NCBI RefSeq assembly: GCF_024055725.1
Contig: NZ_JAMXMX010000003.1
Coordinates: 310,001-374,000 of the forward strand
Length of the DNA: 64,000 bases
Direction: 5' to 3'
Source of the DNA: Actinoallomurus spadix
GTDB taxonomy: Bacteria; Actinomycetota; Actinomycetes; Streptosporangiales; Streptosporangiaceae
In this document: in pieces, positions 51,387 through 61,261 of the stretch
Numbering within the stretch: position 1 is the first letter of the stretch
Layout of the letters: each line of letters opens with the position of its first letter
Program-made: the position numbers and the translations under genes
The notes under the pieces: generated by a model
The model's database searches: none
The model's input: only the letters and a program-made list of their open reading frames with translations
Told to the model about the DNA's origin: nothing

Positions 51387-51851
51387 ATGCATCCCAACGT
51401 CGAACGCGTCGCCGCCCGCCTGCGTGAGCTGGGCGCCACCGGTGAGGTCCGGGAGCTGCCCGAGGCCGCGCCCACGGCGGTCGCGGCCGCGGCTCAGCTC
51501 GGCTGCGACGTCGGCGCCATCGCCAACAGCCTCGTCTTCGCCGCCGACGGCGAACCCCTCCTGGTGCTCACCAGCGGCGCGCACCGCGTGAACACCGCCG
51601 CGCTGGCCGAGCGGATCGGCGTTGAGAAGGTCAAACGGGCGGACGCGGAGTTCGTCCGGGCGGCGACGGGGCAGCCCATCGGCGGGGTCGCCCCTCTCGG
51701 GCACCCGGCGCCGATCCGGACCCTCGTCGACACGTGGCTGGCCAAGTACGACGTCGTCTGGGCCGCGGCGGGGCATCCGCACACCATCTTCCCCACCTCG
51801 TACGAGGAACTGCTCCGCCTCACGGGCGGCACGCCGACCGACGTCGACTGA
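51387..51851 (+). CDS. YbaK/EbsC-type aminoacyl-tRNA deacylase
   Basis: 154 residues. The fold is shown by TAVAAAAQLGCDVGAIANSL near 30, SLVFAADGEPLLVLTSGAHR near 48, then GQPIGGVAPLGHPAPIRTLV near 96 with the family's GxxPxG loop, and VVWAAAGHPHTIFPTSYEEL near 124. Members hydrolyse Ser- or Ala-tRNA for Pro or Cys tRNAs, proofreading translation. Start ATG at 51387. It is transcribed away from HEPN; no operon partner. Confidence 0.9.
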   Translation: MHPNVERVAARLRELGATGEVRELPEAAPTAVAAAAQLGCDVGAIANSLVFAADGEPLLVLTSGAHRVNTAALAERIGVEKVKRADAEFVRAATGQPIGGVAPLGHPAPIRTLVDTWLAKYDVVWAAAGHPHTIFPTSYEELLRLTGGTPTDVD

Positions 51852-51997
51852 ACCACCGTCCCGTTCCGGCCCCCGGGCGTGACCGGACCTGGACGGTCCG
51901 TGACACGATCGGATACGGGTCTCCGGGGACAACCGCCGAAAGGCGGTGATACAACGGTCACCTGACGCTCAAGCGCACTCTCCGGAGCGGGTGCCCC

Positions 51998-52999
51998 ATG
52001 GCTGGACAGGACGGTCTGCGTGCCAGTGCGGCGCGTGACAGGGATTTCGTCGGCATCGACACCGCCGCGATGGCTCGGCTCATCCAGCAGATGACGAGCG
52101 CGTCGAACGCCATCACGGCCTGGCTGCGCACGAACGCCGCGCTGCCCGCGGGTGTCCCGCGCACCGGCCTGCATCAGGCCGCGGCGGTGGAGAGCTGGGC
52201 TCGCGCCCAGCCGGGGATGCTCAGCCGGCGGCGGAGCTACGCGATCGCCCATCTGAGCAAGGGCGCCGCCGACATGCCGAAGGCAGGCACCGGCCGGCTC
52301 GGCGCCCATCCGGGCGGTACGACGGCGGCCGGGGCGGGGCACGCGGTCGGCCACTTCCCCGACGCCCACGCCGCGACGAGAGCGGGAACCACCGACGCCA
52401 CCGCGATCAACGCCGCGCTGACGGCCGACCACCCGATTCCGGCGGCGGTCTGGAAACGGCTGGCCGCCGACTCCGGCGACCCGGACTACGTCAAGGGCCT
52501 GTACGCCCGGCTCGGCCCGGCGGGCACCGCCGGCCTGATCGAAGCCGCGCTCGGCCACGAGGCGCGCCTGGCGGCGGTCCGGGAGTCGCTGGGCCTGGCC
52601 AGCCACCACCTTCGGATGTCCGAGACCTGGCTGCGCGGCCTCCTCGAGGAGGCCACCCGGAAGGGCGTGCACGACGAAGCGGTGAGCGTGCTGGAACACG
52701 CCGGGCTCGACCGGCGCGCGAAGGTCGCCCTGGCGCATGTCGGCCTGACGCACCTGGGCGCGGCGCCGCCGGGCCACCGCGTCCCCGCGCCGAATCCTCC
52801 GCACGAGGCGATGCTCCGCCCCGCGGCGGCGGATCCCGAGGCCGTGGCCGAGCTGCACGCGCGCCACTCCGACGCCGTGCGCCGGGCGCTGGCGGCCTGT
52901 CCGGCCTCCACGGTGCTGCAGCGGCTCGGCGCGCTCCAGGGCGAGCGGCTCGACGGCACGGCCCGCGTGGTCACTCCTCCGGCGAAGGAGGGCCCGTGA
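51998..52999 (+). CDS. hypothetical alpha-helical protein, first gene of a four-cistron set
   Basis: 333 residues from ATG 51998. The first 60 residues (DTAAMARLIQQMTSASNAIT, AWLRTNAALPAGVPRTG) look like a WXG-like two-helix unit; a Gly/His/Thr-rich linker follows (about 95-135), then helices rich in Ala, Leu and Arg. No membrane segment or signal peptide is seen. Together with the WxG-like protein downstream it may be a type VII secretion-related or antitoxin-like set, but I recognise no family. Its stop overlaps the mini-ORF start (GTGA). Confidence 0.7.
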   Translation: MAGQDGLRASAARDRDFVGIDTAAMARLIQQMTSASNAITAWLRTNAALPAGVPRTGLHQAAAVESWARAQPGMLSRRRSYAIAHLSKGAADMPKAGTGRLGAHPGGTTAAGAGHAVGHFPDAHAATRAGTTDATAINAALTADHPIPAAVWKRLAADSGDPDYVKGLYARLGPAGTAGLIEAALGHEARLAAVRESLGLASHHLRMSETWLRGLLEEATRKGVHDEAVSVLEHAGLDRRAKVALAHVGLTHLGAAPPGHRVPAPNPPHEAMLRPAAADPEAVAELHARHSDAVRRALAACPASTVLQRLGALQGERLDGTARVVTPPAKEGP

Positions 53000-53067
53000 A
53001 CGAGCGGAGCGAGCGAGCCGATGACGCGGCCCGCCCGGTCACACCTCCGACGAAGGAGGACTCGTGA
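52996..53067 (+). CDS. mini-ORF, 23 aa, linked by GTGA overlaps on both sides
   Basis: The GTG at 52996 overlaps the stop of the gene before it, and its TGA (53065-53067) overlaps the GTG of the next gene. A good ribosome site (GAAGGAGGGCCC) precedes it. The peptide is VNERSERADDAARPVTPPTK plus EDS; its end resembles the C-terminus of the 333-residue protein (VTPPAKEGP). It may be a coupling peptide, or the remains of a duplicated gene junction. Confidence 0.5.
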   Translation: MNERSERADDAARPVTPPTKEDS

Positions 53068-53387
53068 CCGCCTATCCGCCCGCGCCGGCCACCGTGCGGC
53101 CGCCGGCGGCGGCGTCGCCGGCGCCGGGTGAGCCCGTGCAGCAGCCGAACCCGGCGTACGTCGAGCTGTTCGCCGCGTACGAGCGCGCCTACTCGAGCGC
53201 CCACTCGCTCGAGACGGCGCTGGATCCGCCGCTGCGCACGGTCGGAGACGCCTGGGTGGGGCCGGCCGCGCGCGGCTGGGAGCGGGAGCTGGAGACCGAG
53301 CGCGGCCGGCTCAGGAAGGCGGCCGCGCAGATCCTGTGGGACATTTACGACGCACTGTCCAAAGTCCCGCCTTACCTACCGAAGTGA
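53064..53387 (+). CDS. WxG-like small helical protein, 107 aa
   Basis: GTG at 53064 with GAAGGAGG ribosome site. After a Pro/Ala-rich N-terminus it has two helices joined by the turn DAWVGPAARGWERELETERG, a WxGxAA turn of the ESX/WXG100 superfamily. Length (about 100) is right for a type VII secretion substrate or chaperone. No C-terminal YxxxD/E secretion signal is clear. Its stop overlaps the GNAT start. Confidence 0.65.
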   Translation: MTAYPPAPATVRPPAAASPAPGEPVQQPNPAYVELFAAYERAYSSAHSLETALDPPLRTVGDAWVGPAARGWERELETERGRLRKAAAQILWDIYDALSKVPPYLPK

Positions 53388-53980
53388 GCCCCGTGAGATC
53401 AGCTTTCGGAACCCGGCGGGAGACCGCCCCGCAGATACGGGAGATCGACCGGCGCGGCTTCTACCGGCGGCTCGACGCGATGCTGGCGACCTACGCCGCG
53501 GCGATGGAGCCGCCCGTCGACCAGATGCCGGGCCGGCGCACGATCATGGAGCGCCACGCCGCGTATCCGGGCTTCCGGGCGTTCGTCGCCGGGCGCCGGC
53601 GCGACGTGGTCGGCTTCGCGTACGGCTTCCGCGGTGAGCCCGGGCAGTGGTGGCACGACGTGGTCCACGCCGCGCTCGCCGAGACGGGCGGCCCGGAGCA
53701 CGCCCAGGCGTGGATGGGCGACACCTTCGAGGTCGCGGAACTGCACGTCCACCCCGACAGCCAGGGTCAGGGACTCGGCCGCAGACTGATCACCACGCTG
53801 TGCGCGGACCGCCCGGAGCGGAACGTCGTGCTGTCCACGCTGGACGCCGAGACGCCCGCCCGGAATCTGTACCGCTCGCTGGGCCTGACGGACCTGCTCA
53901 CCGCCTTCCGGTTCCCGGGCGGGGGCCCGCTCTACGCGGTGATGGGCGCGCGGCTCCCGCTGAGCTCCAGGCGGTCGTAG
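53384..53980 (+). CDS. GNAT-family N-acetyltransferase
   Basis: 198 residues from GTG 53384, overlapping the preceding stop (GTGA); another GTG is three codons downstream. The acetyl-CoA site is [20 protein letters not shown] near residue 115 with QGQGLG as motif A, followed by [20 protein letters not shown]. It ends 48 bp inside the convergent metF gene. The acceptor is unknown. Adjacent WxG-like and helical proteins suggest it may modify one of them, but that is inference. Confidence 0.85.
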   Translation: MSPVRSAFGTRRETAPQIREIDRRGFYRRLDAMLATYAAAMEPPVDQMPGRRTIMERHAAYPGFRAFVAGRRRDVVGFAYGFRGEPGQWWHDVVHAALAETGGPEHAQAWMGDTFEVAELHVHPDSQGQGLGRRLITTLCADRPERNVVLSTLDAETPARNLYRSLGLTDLLTAFRFPGGGPLYAVMGARLPLSSRRS

Positions 53981-54840
53981 ACCTCACGTGTCGCGGTCGA
54001 CTTGTTGAACGTGATGAAGTGGATGCCCGGCGCACCCTCGGCCAGCAGCCGCCGGCACAGCTCCGCCGCCTGCTCGATGCCGAGGCGGCGCACCGCCTCC
54101 GGGTCGTCGCCGACGGCCTCGAACCGCTCGGCCAGCTCCGGCGGGAACGGCGCGCCGGAGAGCTGCTCGGACCGCTCGATCGTGCTCAGCCGGGTGACCG
54201 GCATGATGCCCGGGATGATCGGCACGTCACAGCCCTGTGCGGCGACCCGGTCCCGCAGCCGCAGGTAGTCCTCGGCCCGGAAGAACATCTGCGTGATCGC
54301 GTAGTCGGCGCCGGCCTGGCACTTGCGCACGAAGTGCCGGGTGTCGCTCTCGATGTCCGGCGACCGCGGGTGCTTGTACGGGAAGGCGGCGACCCCGACG
54401 CTGAAGTCTCCCGACGACTTGATCAGCCGTACGACGTCCTCGGCGTACTCGACGCCCTCGGGGTGCTTGACCCACTCCCCCATCGGGTCGCCCGGCGGGT
54501 CGCCCCGCAGCGCCAGCAGATCCCGGACGCCGACGGCGGCGAACTGGCCGATCAGGTGCCGCAGCTCGCGGATCGAGTGGTTCACGGCCGTGAAGTGCGC
54601 GACGGGGGTGAGGGTCGTGTCGGTCGCGATCCGCTCGACGATCTCGACGGTCCGGTCGCGGGTGCCGCCACCGGCGCCGTACGTCACCGAGACGAAGGTC
54701 GGGCGCAGCACCTCGAGACGGCGGATCGCCTGCCACAGGTTGCGGGCGCCCTGCTCGGTCTTGGGAGGGAGGAACTCGAAGGAGAAGGTCGGCTCGCCCG
54801 AGGCGAGCACTTCCCGGATCGTGGGGCGAGCGAAGGTCAT
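53932..54840 (-). CDS. metF: 5,10-methylenetetrahydrofolate reductase
   Basis: 302 residues of the FAD enzyme that makes methyl-THF for methionine synthesis. Features are [20 protein letters not shown] near 16 (catalytic Glu), [20 protein letters not shown] near 51, [17 protein letters not shown] near 113 and [20 protein letters not shown] near 176, then [12 protein letters not shown]. It overlaps the end of the GNAT gene by 49 bp on the opposite strand. Transcript start is probably near the ATG (a TACGCT-like -10 is 10-15 bp upstream), so leaderless. Confidence 0.97.
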   Translation of the reverse strand: MTFARPTIREVLASGEPTFSFEFLPPKTEQGARNLWQAIRRLEVLRPTFVSVTYGAGGGTRDRTVEIVERIATDTTLTPVAHFTAVNHSIRELRHLIGQFAAVGVRDLLALRGDPPGDPMGEWVKHPEGVEYAEDVVRLIKSSGDFSVGVAAFPYKHPRSPDIESDTRHFVRKCQAGADYAITQMFFRAEDYLRLRDRVAAQGCDVPIIPGIMPVTRLSTIERSEQLSGAPFPPELAERFEAVGDDPEAVRRLGIEQAAELCRRLLAEGAPGIHFITFNKSTATREVYDRLELSGSRAPITA

Positions 54841-54889
54841 GCAGACCAGCGTAACGGGACGACCCTGGGGGACCACTAGTCTCGACCTC
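54841..54889. promoter_or_regulatory. compact divergent promoter of metF and the prenyl synthase
   Basis: Only 49 bp separate the two start codons. Neither has a ribosome site. On the plus strand TAGTCT lies about 8-13 bp before the ATG, and on the minus strand TACGCT lies a similar distance from metF, so both transcripts look leaderless. Confidence 0.5.
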
Positions 54890-55951
54890 ATGGCCCCCAG
54901 TCGCGTACGTAAGGAGGTCGACGAGGCGCTGCACGCCTTCGTCGACCGGCAGCGCCCGGTGCTGAGCGCCGTCGGTGACGATCTCGCCCCCATGGTGACC
55001 GCGCTCGACGCGCTGCTGGCGGGGGGCAAGCGGCTGCGTCCCGCGTTCTGTTACTGGGGCTGGCGCGGTTCGGGCGGGGAGGACCGCCCGGAGATCTTCG
55101 CCGCCGCGGCCTCCCTGGAGCTGCTGCAGGCGAGCGCGCTGATCCACGACGACGTGATGGACGGCAGCGACACGCGGCGCGGCCAGCCCGCCGCGCACCG
55201 CCGGTTCGAGGCGCTGCACGCGGCGTCGGGGTGGCGTGGTTCGCCGGAGGCGTTCGGCGCGGGCGCGGCGATCCTCCTGGGGGACGTGTGCCTGTGCTGG
55301 AGCGACGAGATGTACCAGGGCAGCGGTCTCCCGGATGAGGCGCTGCGGCGTGGGCGGCCCATCTTCGACATCATGCGGACCGAGGTCATGTGCGGGCAGT
55401 ACCTCGACCTGGTCGGGCAGGCGCGAGGGTCCGGTGCCGACGGCCGGGCCATGGTCGACGCGGCCCTGCGGGTGGTCCGGTTCAAGGCCGCCAAGTACAC
55501 GATCGAGCGGCCGTTGCAGCTCGGGGCGGCGCTGGCCGGGTCCGGGGAGATGGCGGCCCTGTCGGCGTACGGCATGCCGCTGGGCATCGCGTTCCAGCTG
55601 CGCGACGACGTCCTGGGGGTCTTCGGCGACCCGGCCGAGACGGGCAAGCCCGCGGGTGACGACCTGCGTGAGGGCAAGCGCACCGTGCTGATCGCGCTGA
55701 CCCTCGAACGCTCGTCCGCGGCCCAGGCCGAGGTCGTCGAGCGGCTGCTGGGCGACCCCGGGCTCGACGCGGACGGGGTCGAGCGGCTCCGGTCGATCAT
55801 CGTGGAGACCGGGGCGCTGGACGCCTGCGAGCGGATGATCGACCGGTACGCCGACGAGGCGTCCGGCGCGCTCACGAGCGCTCCGCTCACGGCGGAGGCC
55901 CGTGCGGCGCTCTCGGACCTGACGATCGCCGCCACCGCGCGCCGCGTCTGA
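54890..55951 (+). CDS. polyprenyl (geranylgeranyl-type) diphosphate synthase
   Basis: 353 residues. Aspartate-rich motifs are [20 protein letters not shown] near 85 (DDxxD) and [20 protein letters not shown] near 240 (DDxxD-like). Chain-length region upstream of the first motif is [10 protein letters not shown], typical of short all-trans products. It extends allylic diphosphates with IPP, probably to GGPP or similar for menaquinone or carotenoids. Start has no ribosome site. A short ORF with a membrane segment follows on the same strand. Confidence 0.93.
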   Translation: MAPSRVRKEVDEALHAFVDRQRPVLSAVGDDLAPMVTALDALLAGGKRLRPAFCYWGWRGSGGEDRPEIFAAAASLELLQASALIHDDVMDGSDTRRGQPAAHRRFEALHAASGWRGSPEAFGAGAAILLGDVCLCWSDEMYQGSGLPDEALRRGRPIFDIMRTEVMCGQYLDLVGQARGSGADGRAMVDAALRVVRFKAAKYTIERPLQLGAALAGSGEMAALSAYGMPLGIAFQLRDDVLGVFGDPAETGKPAGDDLREGKRTVLIALTLERSSAAQAEVVERLLGDPGLDADGVERLRSIIVETGALDACERMIDRYADEASGALTSAPLTAEARAALSDLTIAATARRV

Positions 55952-56018
55952 CCTCGCAAGACCCCCCGGTATCAACATTCGCCAGACAAAACGGGTTTCG
56001 CTGGTTAACAATGGGGGC

Positions 56019-56042
56019 ATGACCAATCGGTTGACCGCATGA
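56019..56042 (+). CDS. upstream mini-ORF MTNRLTA
   Basis: ATG at 56019 encodes seven residues and its TGA overlaps the next ATG (56039) as ATGA. It may couple translation of the 56-residue protein, which lacks a ribosome site of its own. Another two-codon frame (ATGGGGGCATGA) starts at 56011. Support is position only. Confidence 0.35.
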   Translation: MTNRLTA

Positions 56043-56209
56043 AGCTCGACACTCCGTACCCGCCGCGTGTCGCCGAACCCGTGGCCCGAGTGCGCGTCTC
56101 CGCGCCCGCGCCGCGACGGACCCCCCGCAGCCGCAGCCTGATGCTGGCGCTGACGCTGGTGGTCGTCGCCGGGTTCCTGCTGGGACTGGGCCTGCCGGTC
56201 CATCCCTGA
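56039..56209 (+). CDS. small membrane protein, 56 aa
   Basis: The ATG at 56039 gives MKLDTPYPPRVAEPVARVRV followed by an Arg-rich stretch (APAPRRTPRSRS) and a hydrophobic helix of about 20 residues (LMLALTLVVVAGFLLGLGLP). A positively charged N-terminus before the helix fits an inside-N single-pass protein. I do not recognise a family. A bidirectional terminator lies downstream. Confidence 0.6.
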   Translation: MKLDTPYPPRVAEPVARVRVSAPAPRRTPRSRSLMLALTLVVVAGFLLGLGLPVHP

Positions 56210-56281
56210 CACCCGTTCGACGCGACGGGGCGTACTCCGAGCAGCGCCGGCCGGGAGCCGGCCACGTCCCACACGAACGAA

Positions 56282-56313
56282 GAGCCCTTGGCCCGTGAGC
56301 GGGCCAAGGGCTC
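56282..56313. terminator. bidirectional hairpin terminator
   Basis: GAGCCCTTGGCCCG-TGAG-CGGGCCAAGGGCTC: 14-bp perfect stem, 4-nt loop, between the plus-strand 56-aa gene and the minus-strand 55-aa gene. In the minus direction it is followed by TTCGTT, so it probably ends the thiE-operon transcript. Confidence 0.85.
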
Positions 56314-56346
56314 CTGTCGTCGTAGCGGGCCCCCCGGCCGGGGCCG

Positions 56347-56514
56347 TCACCAGTGCGGCGGCCGCTCCTCCAGGAGGCGGGCGTCATCGTCGTCGTATGA
56401 GGGGTATCCGCCCCAGCCGAGCTCGGATTCGTCGCGCGTCTGGTCGGGCAGCACCACCAGATCGTCGTCGTCGGCCAGCTCCACCAGGCGCTCGTCGTCA
56501 GGGTTGCCGATCAC
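56347..56514 (-). CDS. small acidic conserved actinobacterial protein, 55 aa
   Basis: GTG at 56514 overlaps the thiE stop (GTGA); an ATG three codons earlier is possible. Sequence is strongly acidic: [20 protein letters not shown], then [13 protein letters not shown] and a C-terminus ending LLEERPPHW. It sits downstream of thiE, a position where small acidic proteins are common in actinomycetes. Function unknown. Confidence 0.75.
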   Translation of the reverse strand: MIGNPDDERLVELADDDDLVVLPDQTRDESELGWGGYPSYDDDDARLLEERPPHW

Positions 56515-57242
56515 GCCTCCCATTGTCGCGCATCGGCGGCGCGGAGCGCGCGGGACTGTTCGGCGGCGGCGGCGCGCGGATCGTCGGCCTCGGTGACCGC
56601 GCGGACGACGACGACGCGGCCGGCGCCCGTGGCCAGCACCTGGTCGAGGTTGCCCGCGTCGATGCCGCCGATGGCGAACCACGGCCGGGTGAACCCGCGC
56701 CCGGCGACGTACCGGAGCAGCCCCGGTCCGGGGGCCGGACGGCCGGGCTTGGTCGGCGTCGGCCAGGTCGGGCCCACGCAGAAGTAGTCGACGCCGGGTT
56801 CGGTCGCCGCGGCGGCGGCCTGTTCCTCCGAGTGCGTCGACCGGCCGATGAGGATGTCCTGGCCGACGATGGCCCGCGCCGCCGCGACCGGGAGGTCGTC
56901 CTGGCCCAGGTGCAGGACGTCCGCGCGGACGGTGTGGGCGATGTCGGCGCGGTCGTTCACCGCCAGCAGGGCGCCGTGCTTGTCGCAGGCGGCGCGGAAG
57001 ACCGAGAGGTACTCGATCTCCTGCCGCGCCTCGAGGCCCTTCTGCCGGAGCTGCACGATGTCGACGCCACCGGCCAGGGCGGCGTCGAGGAACGCCTCGA
57101 GGTCGCCCCGCGCCTCGCGGGCGTCCGTGCAGAGGTAGAGGCGGGCCCGGTCGAGCCGGGCCCGCAGGGTCACCGCGCGTTCAGAGGGCAGGTGCCTGGC
57201 CACCGCGGGCTCTTTCGCCGGAGGTGAGAGGACCTGCCGCAT
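56511..57242 (-). CDS. thiE: thiamine-phosphate synthase
   Basis: 243 residues from the ATG at 57242, with GCGGAG 2-3 nt upstream. TIM-barrel motifs are [19 protein letters not shown] near 34, [20 protein letters not shown] near 58 (pyrophosphate Arg/Lys), [20 protein letters not shown] near 92 and [20 protein letters not shown] near 152, then [14 protein letters not shown]. It joins HMP-PP and thiazole phosphate. It lies opposite the thiOSG operon, which makes the thiazole; HMP genes are outside. N-terminal 25 residues look non-conserved. Confidence 0.95.
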   Translation of the reverse strand: MRQVLSPPAKEPAVARHLPSERAVTLRARLDRARLYLCTDAREARGDLEAFLDAALAGGVDIVQLRQKGLEARQEIEYLSVFRAACDKHGALLAVNDRADIAHTVRADVLHLGQDDLPVAAARAIVGQDILIGRSTHSEEQAAAAATEPGVDYFCVGPTWPTPTKPGRPAPGPGLLRYVAGRGFTRPWFAIGGIDAGNLDQVLATGAGRVVVVRAVTEADDPRAAAAEQSRALRAADARQWEA

Positions 57243-57254
57243 GTGCTCCGCGGC

Positions 57255-57677
57255 TCAAAGGGCCAGCGCCTGGGCGCGCCGGTTGATCTCCTTGACGCGG
57301 TGCTGCGTGAGCGCCTCGATCGGGGTGCCCGGGAGGGACTCGTCCGCGGTGAACAGCCAGCGCAGCGCCTCGGCGGCTCCGAAGCCGGAGTCGGCGAGGA
57401 CGGTCAGGGTGCTCTGGAGTCCCTTGAGAGGCTGATCGCCGGAGATGAAGGCCGCCGGGACGCAGACGCCTTCGGCGCGCTGCACTCCCAGGAGCTTGTG
57501 GTCGCGGAGAAGCTGCTTCACTCGCTTGAGATCGAGGCCGAGCCGGTCGGCCACCTCACGGAGGGTGAGCCACTCGCCCACCAGTGCGTCGGTCTGTCGG
57601 TCGATCTCGATTTCGGCAACGGTGTGCGTCACGGAACCCTGCCTACCACCTTCGGCATCTTCTGAAACCTTACTCAC
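57255..57677 (-). CDS. Rv2175c-family DNA-binding protein
   Basis: 140 residues. GTG 57677 with AAGGAG 7 nt upstream overlaps the end of the FAD enzyme gene by 8 bp. An N-terminal helix-turn-helix region is VGEWLTLREVADRLGLDLKR followed by VKQLLRDHKLLGVQ, and the C-terminal part has VPAAFISGDQPLKGLQSTLT and AAEALRWLFTADESLPGTPI. Rv2175c of Mycobacterium tuberculosis is a substrate of the PASTA-family kinase PknL; a PASTA kinase is nearby. Function not proven. Probably one operon with the FAD enzyme and thiE. Confidence 0.88.
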   Translation of the reverse strand: MSKVSEDAEGGRQGSVTHTVAEIEIDRQTDALVGEWLTLREVADRLGLDLKRVKQLLRDHKLLGVQRAEGVCVPAAFISGDQPLKGLQSTLTVLADSGFGAAEALRWLFTADESLPGTPIEALTQHRVKEINRRAQALAL

Positions 57678-58842
57678 GAGCGGTCTCCTTGACCGCAATG
57701 GCGGGATCCGCCAGCGCTGACCGGTCAACCCGCTTGTGACCTGCGATGATACGCCTTCCCTGCAACAGGTCGCGCGGTCGGTCGACCGTGAGGATCGCCA
57801 CAAGACGATCACCGCTCAGCCAGCAGGCCGACCACCCTCCGGCGGCCGACGGGTCACCGCGCCAGAGCATCGTGTCGGCGACCGGGTGATGCCCGGCGTA
57901 CTGCACCATGTGCCCGAACTGCTCGGACCAGAAGTACGGCACCGGGTCGTAGACGCGCTCGCCGCCCAGCAGGCCGGCGGCCGCGACCTCCGGGGCGTTC
58001 AGCGCGGTGTCCCAGTGCTCGACGCGCAGGCGGCGCTGGAACGTCGGTGACCACCACGCGGCGCAGTCACCGGCGGCGTACACCCCCGGGCGCCCGGTGC
58101 GCAGCCGTTCGTCGACCACGACGCCGTCGTCGAGGGTCAGGCCCGAGCCTTCGAGCCAGGCGGTCTCGGGGCGGACCCCCACGCCCGTGAGGACGACGTC
58201 CGCCTCGACCGAGCCGCCGCCCGCCAGGTCGAGGCCGCCCCGCTCCACGGAGGCGACCTTGACGCCGGTGCGCAGCTCGATCCCCGCCTCGGCGTACCAG
58301 CGCGCCGTCTTCGTGCCGACCTCGGCGGCGACGGCCCCGGCGAGGGGCGCGTCGGCGGCCTCGACGACCGTGACGCGGCAGCCGGCCGCGGCGGCCGCCG
58401 TCGCGACCTCGGCGCCGATCCAGCCCGCGCCGACGATGGCGACCCGGGCTCCGGGGCGCAGCTCGGCGCGGAGCGCCCGGGCGTCGTCGATGGTCCGCAG
58501 CACGTGCTGCGGGCCGTCGCCCGGCAGCCGGATCGGCGCGGCTCCCGTCGCGATCACCAGGCCGTCGAAGGCCAGCGGACCCGCCGTCGTTTCCAGGACG
58601 TCGGTGAGGCCGGTCGCGCGGTGGCCGAGGAGCAGCTCGCAGCCGAGGGCCGCCCAGTCGGTGTCGAGGGTCGTGTCGTCGACGTCCCCGCGCAGGACGC
58701 CCTTGGACAGCGGCGGCCGGTCGTACGGGCGGTGCGGCTCGGCCCCGACCAGCGTCAGCGGGCCGGTGTACCCCTGGGCCCGCAGCGCCTCGGCGGTCCG
58801 GACGCCCGCGAGCCCGCCACCTGCGACGATCACCCGTCTCAT
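57670..58842 (-). CDS. FAD-dependent NAD(P)H:ferredoxin-type oxidoreductase
   Basis: 390 residues from ATG 58842. FAD motif is VIVAGGGLAGVRTAEALRAQ at the N-terminus; NAD motif is RVAIVGAGWIGAEVATAAAA near 140; GVYAAGDCAAWW near 258 is the FAD-binding GxxAxGD. The C-terminus (PVPYFWSEQFGHMVQYAG) resembles ferredoxin reductases of the AIFM3/rhodocoxin type. A TATAAG box lies 10-15 bp before the ATG, so transcription is probably leaderless. Its role beside thiamine genes is unclear. It converges with no gene; it heads a minus-strand operon with Rv2175c and thiE. Confidence 0.9.
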   Translation of the reverse strand: MRRVIVAGGGLAGVRTAEALRAQGYTGPLTLVGAEPHRPYDRPPLSKGVLRGDVDDTTLDTDWAALGCELLLGHRATGLTDVLETTAGPLAFDGLVIATGAAPIRLPGDGPQHVLRTIDDARALRAELRPGARVAIVGAGWIGAEVATAAAAAGCRVTVVEAADAPLAGAVAAEVGTKTARWYAEAGIELRTGVKVASVERGGLDLAGGGSVEADVVLTGVGVRPETAWLEGSGLTLDDGVVVDERLRTGRPGVYAAGDCAAWWSPTFQRRLRVEHWDTALNAPEVAAAGLLGGERVYDPVPYFWSEQFGHMVQYAGHHPVADTMLWRGDPSAAGGWSACWLSGDRLVAILTVDRPRDLLQGRRIIAGHKRVDRSALADPAIAVKETARE

Positions 58843-58871
58843 GTACGTGACCTTATAGTCTGTTGACGTAA

Positions 58872-58996
58872 GCGCGGGAGTCCGGCGCACCGGGCTGAGA
58901 GGGCGGCACAGCGGCCGCCGACCGCATGAGCCGCCGTCGGCGTGCGCCGGGGCGGGCTCTGGACCTGATCCGGATCATGCCGGCGAAGGGAGCGCA
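58872..58996 (+). promoter_or_regulatory. TPP riboswitch (THI element)
   Basis: The aptamer begins GCGCGGGAGTCC, with CACCGGGCTGAGAGGG (the conserved CTGAGA) and ends GACCTGATCCGGATCATGCC and GGCGAAGGGAGCGC. P1 pairs the GCGC at 58872 with GCGC near 58995. The GAAGGGAG inside the 3' arm is also the ribosome site of thiO, whose GTG is at 59000, so TPP binding would mask it directly. No separate expression platform is visible. Confidence 0.95.
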
Positions 58997-58999
58997 CGC

Positions 59000-61136
<2,137 letters not shown>

Positions 61137-61245
61137 CCGTCCGCCGCCCGCGCTCCGAGCAGGCCGTTCGGCCCGGGGGATGGTCTCGATCCCGCAAGGA
61201 TTGATGCTTTGATCCTGAGTCAGGACGAGTATGCCCCCGAATCCC

Positions 61246-61251
61246 TAATAC
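61246..61251 (+). promoter_or_regulatory. -10 box of the PASTA kinase gene
   Basis: TAATAC ends 10 bp before the ATG at 61262 with no ribosome site, so the transcript is probably leaderless or nearly so. A matching -35 is not clear. Confidence 0.5.
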
Positions 61252-61261
61252 ACTCCCCCTG

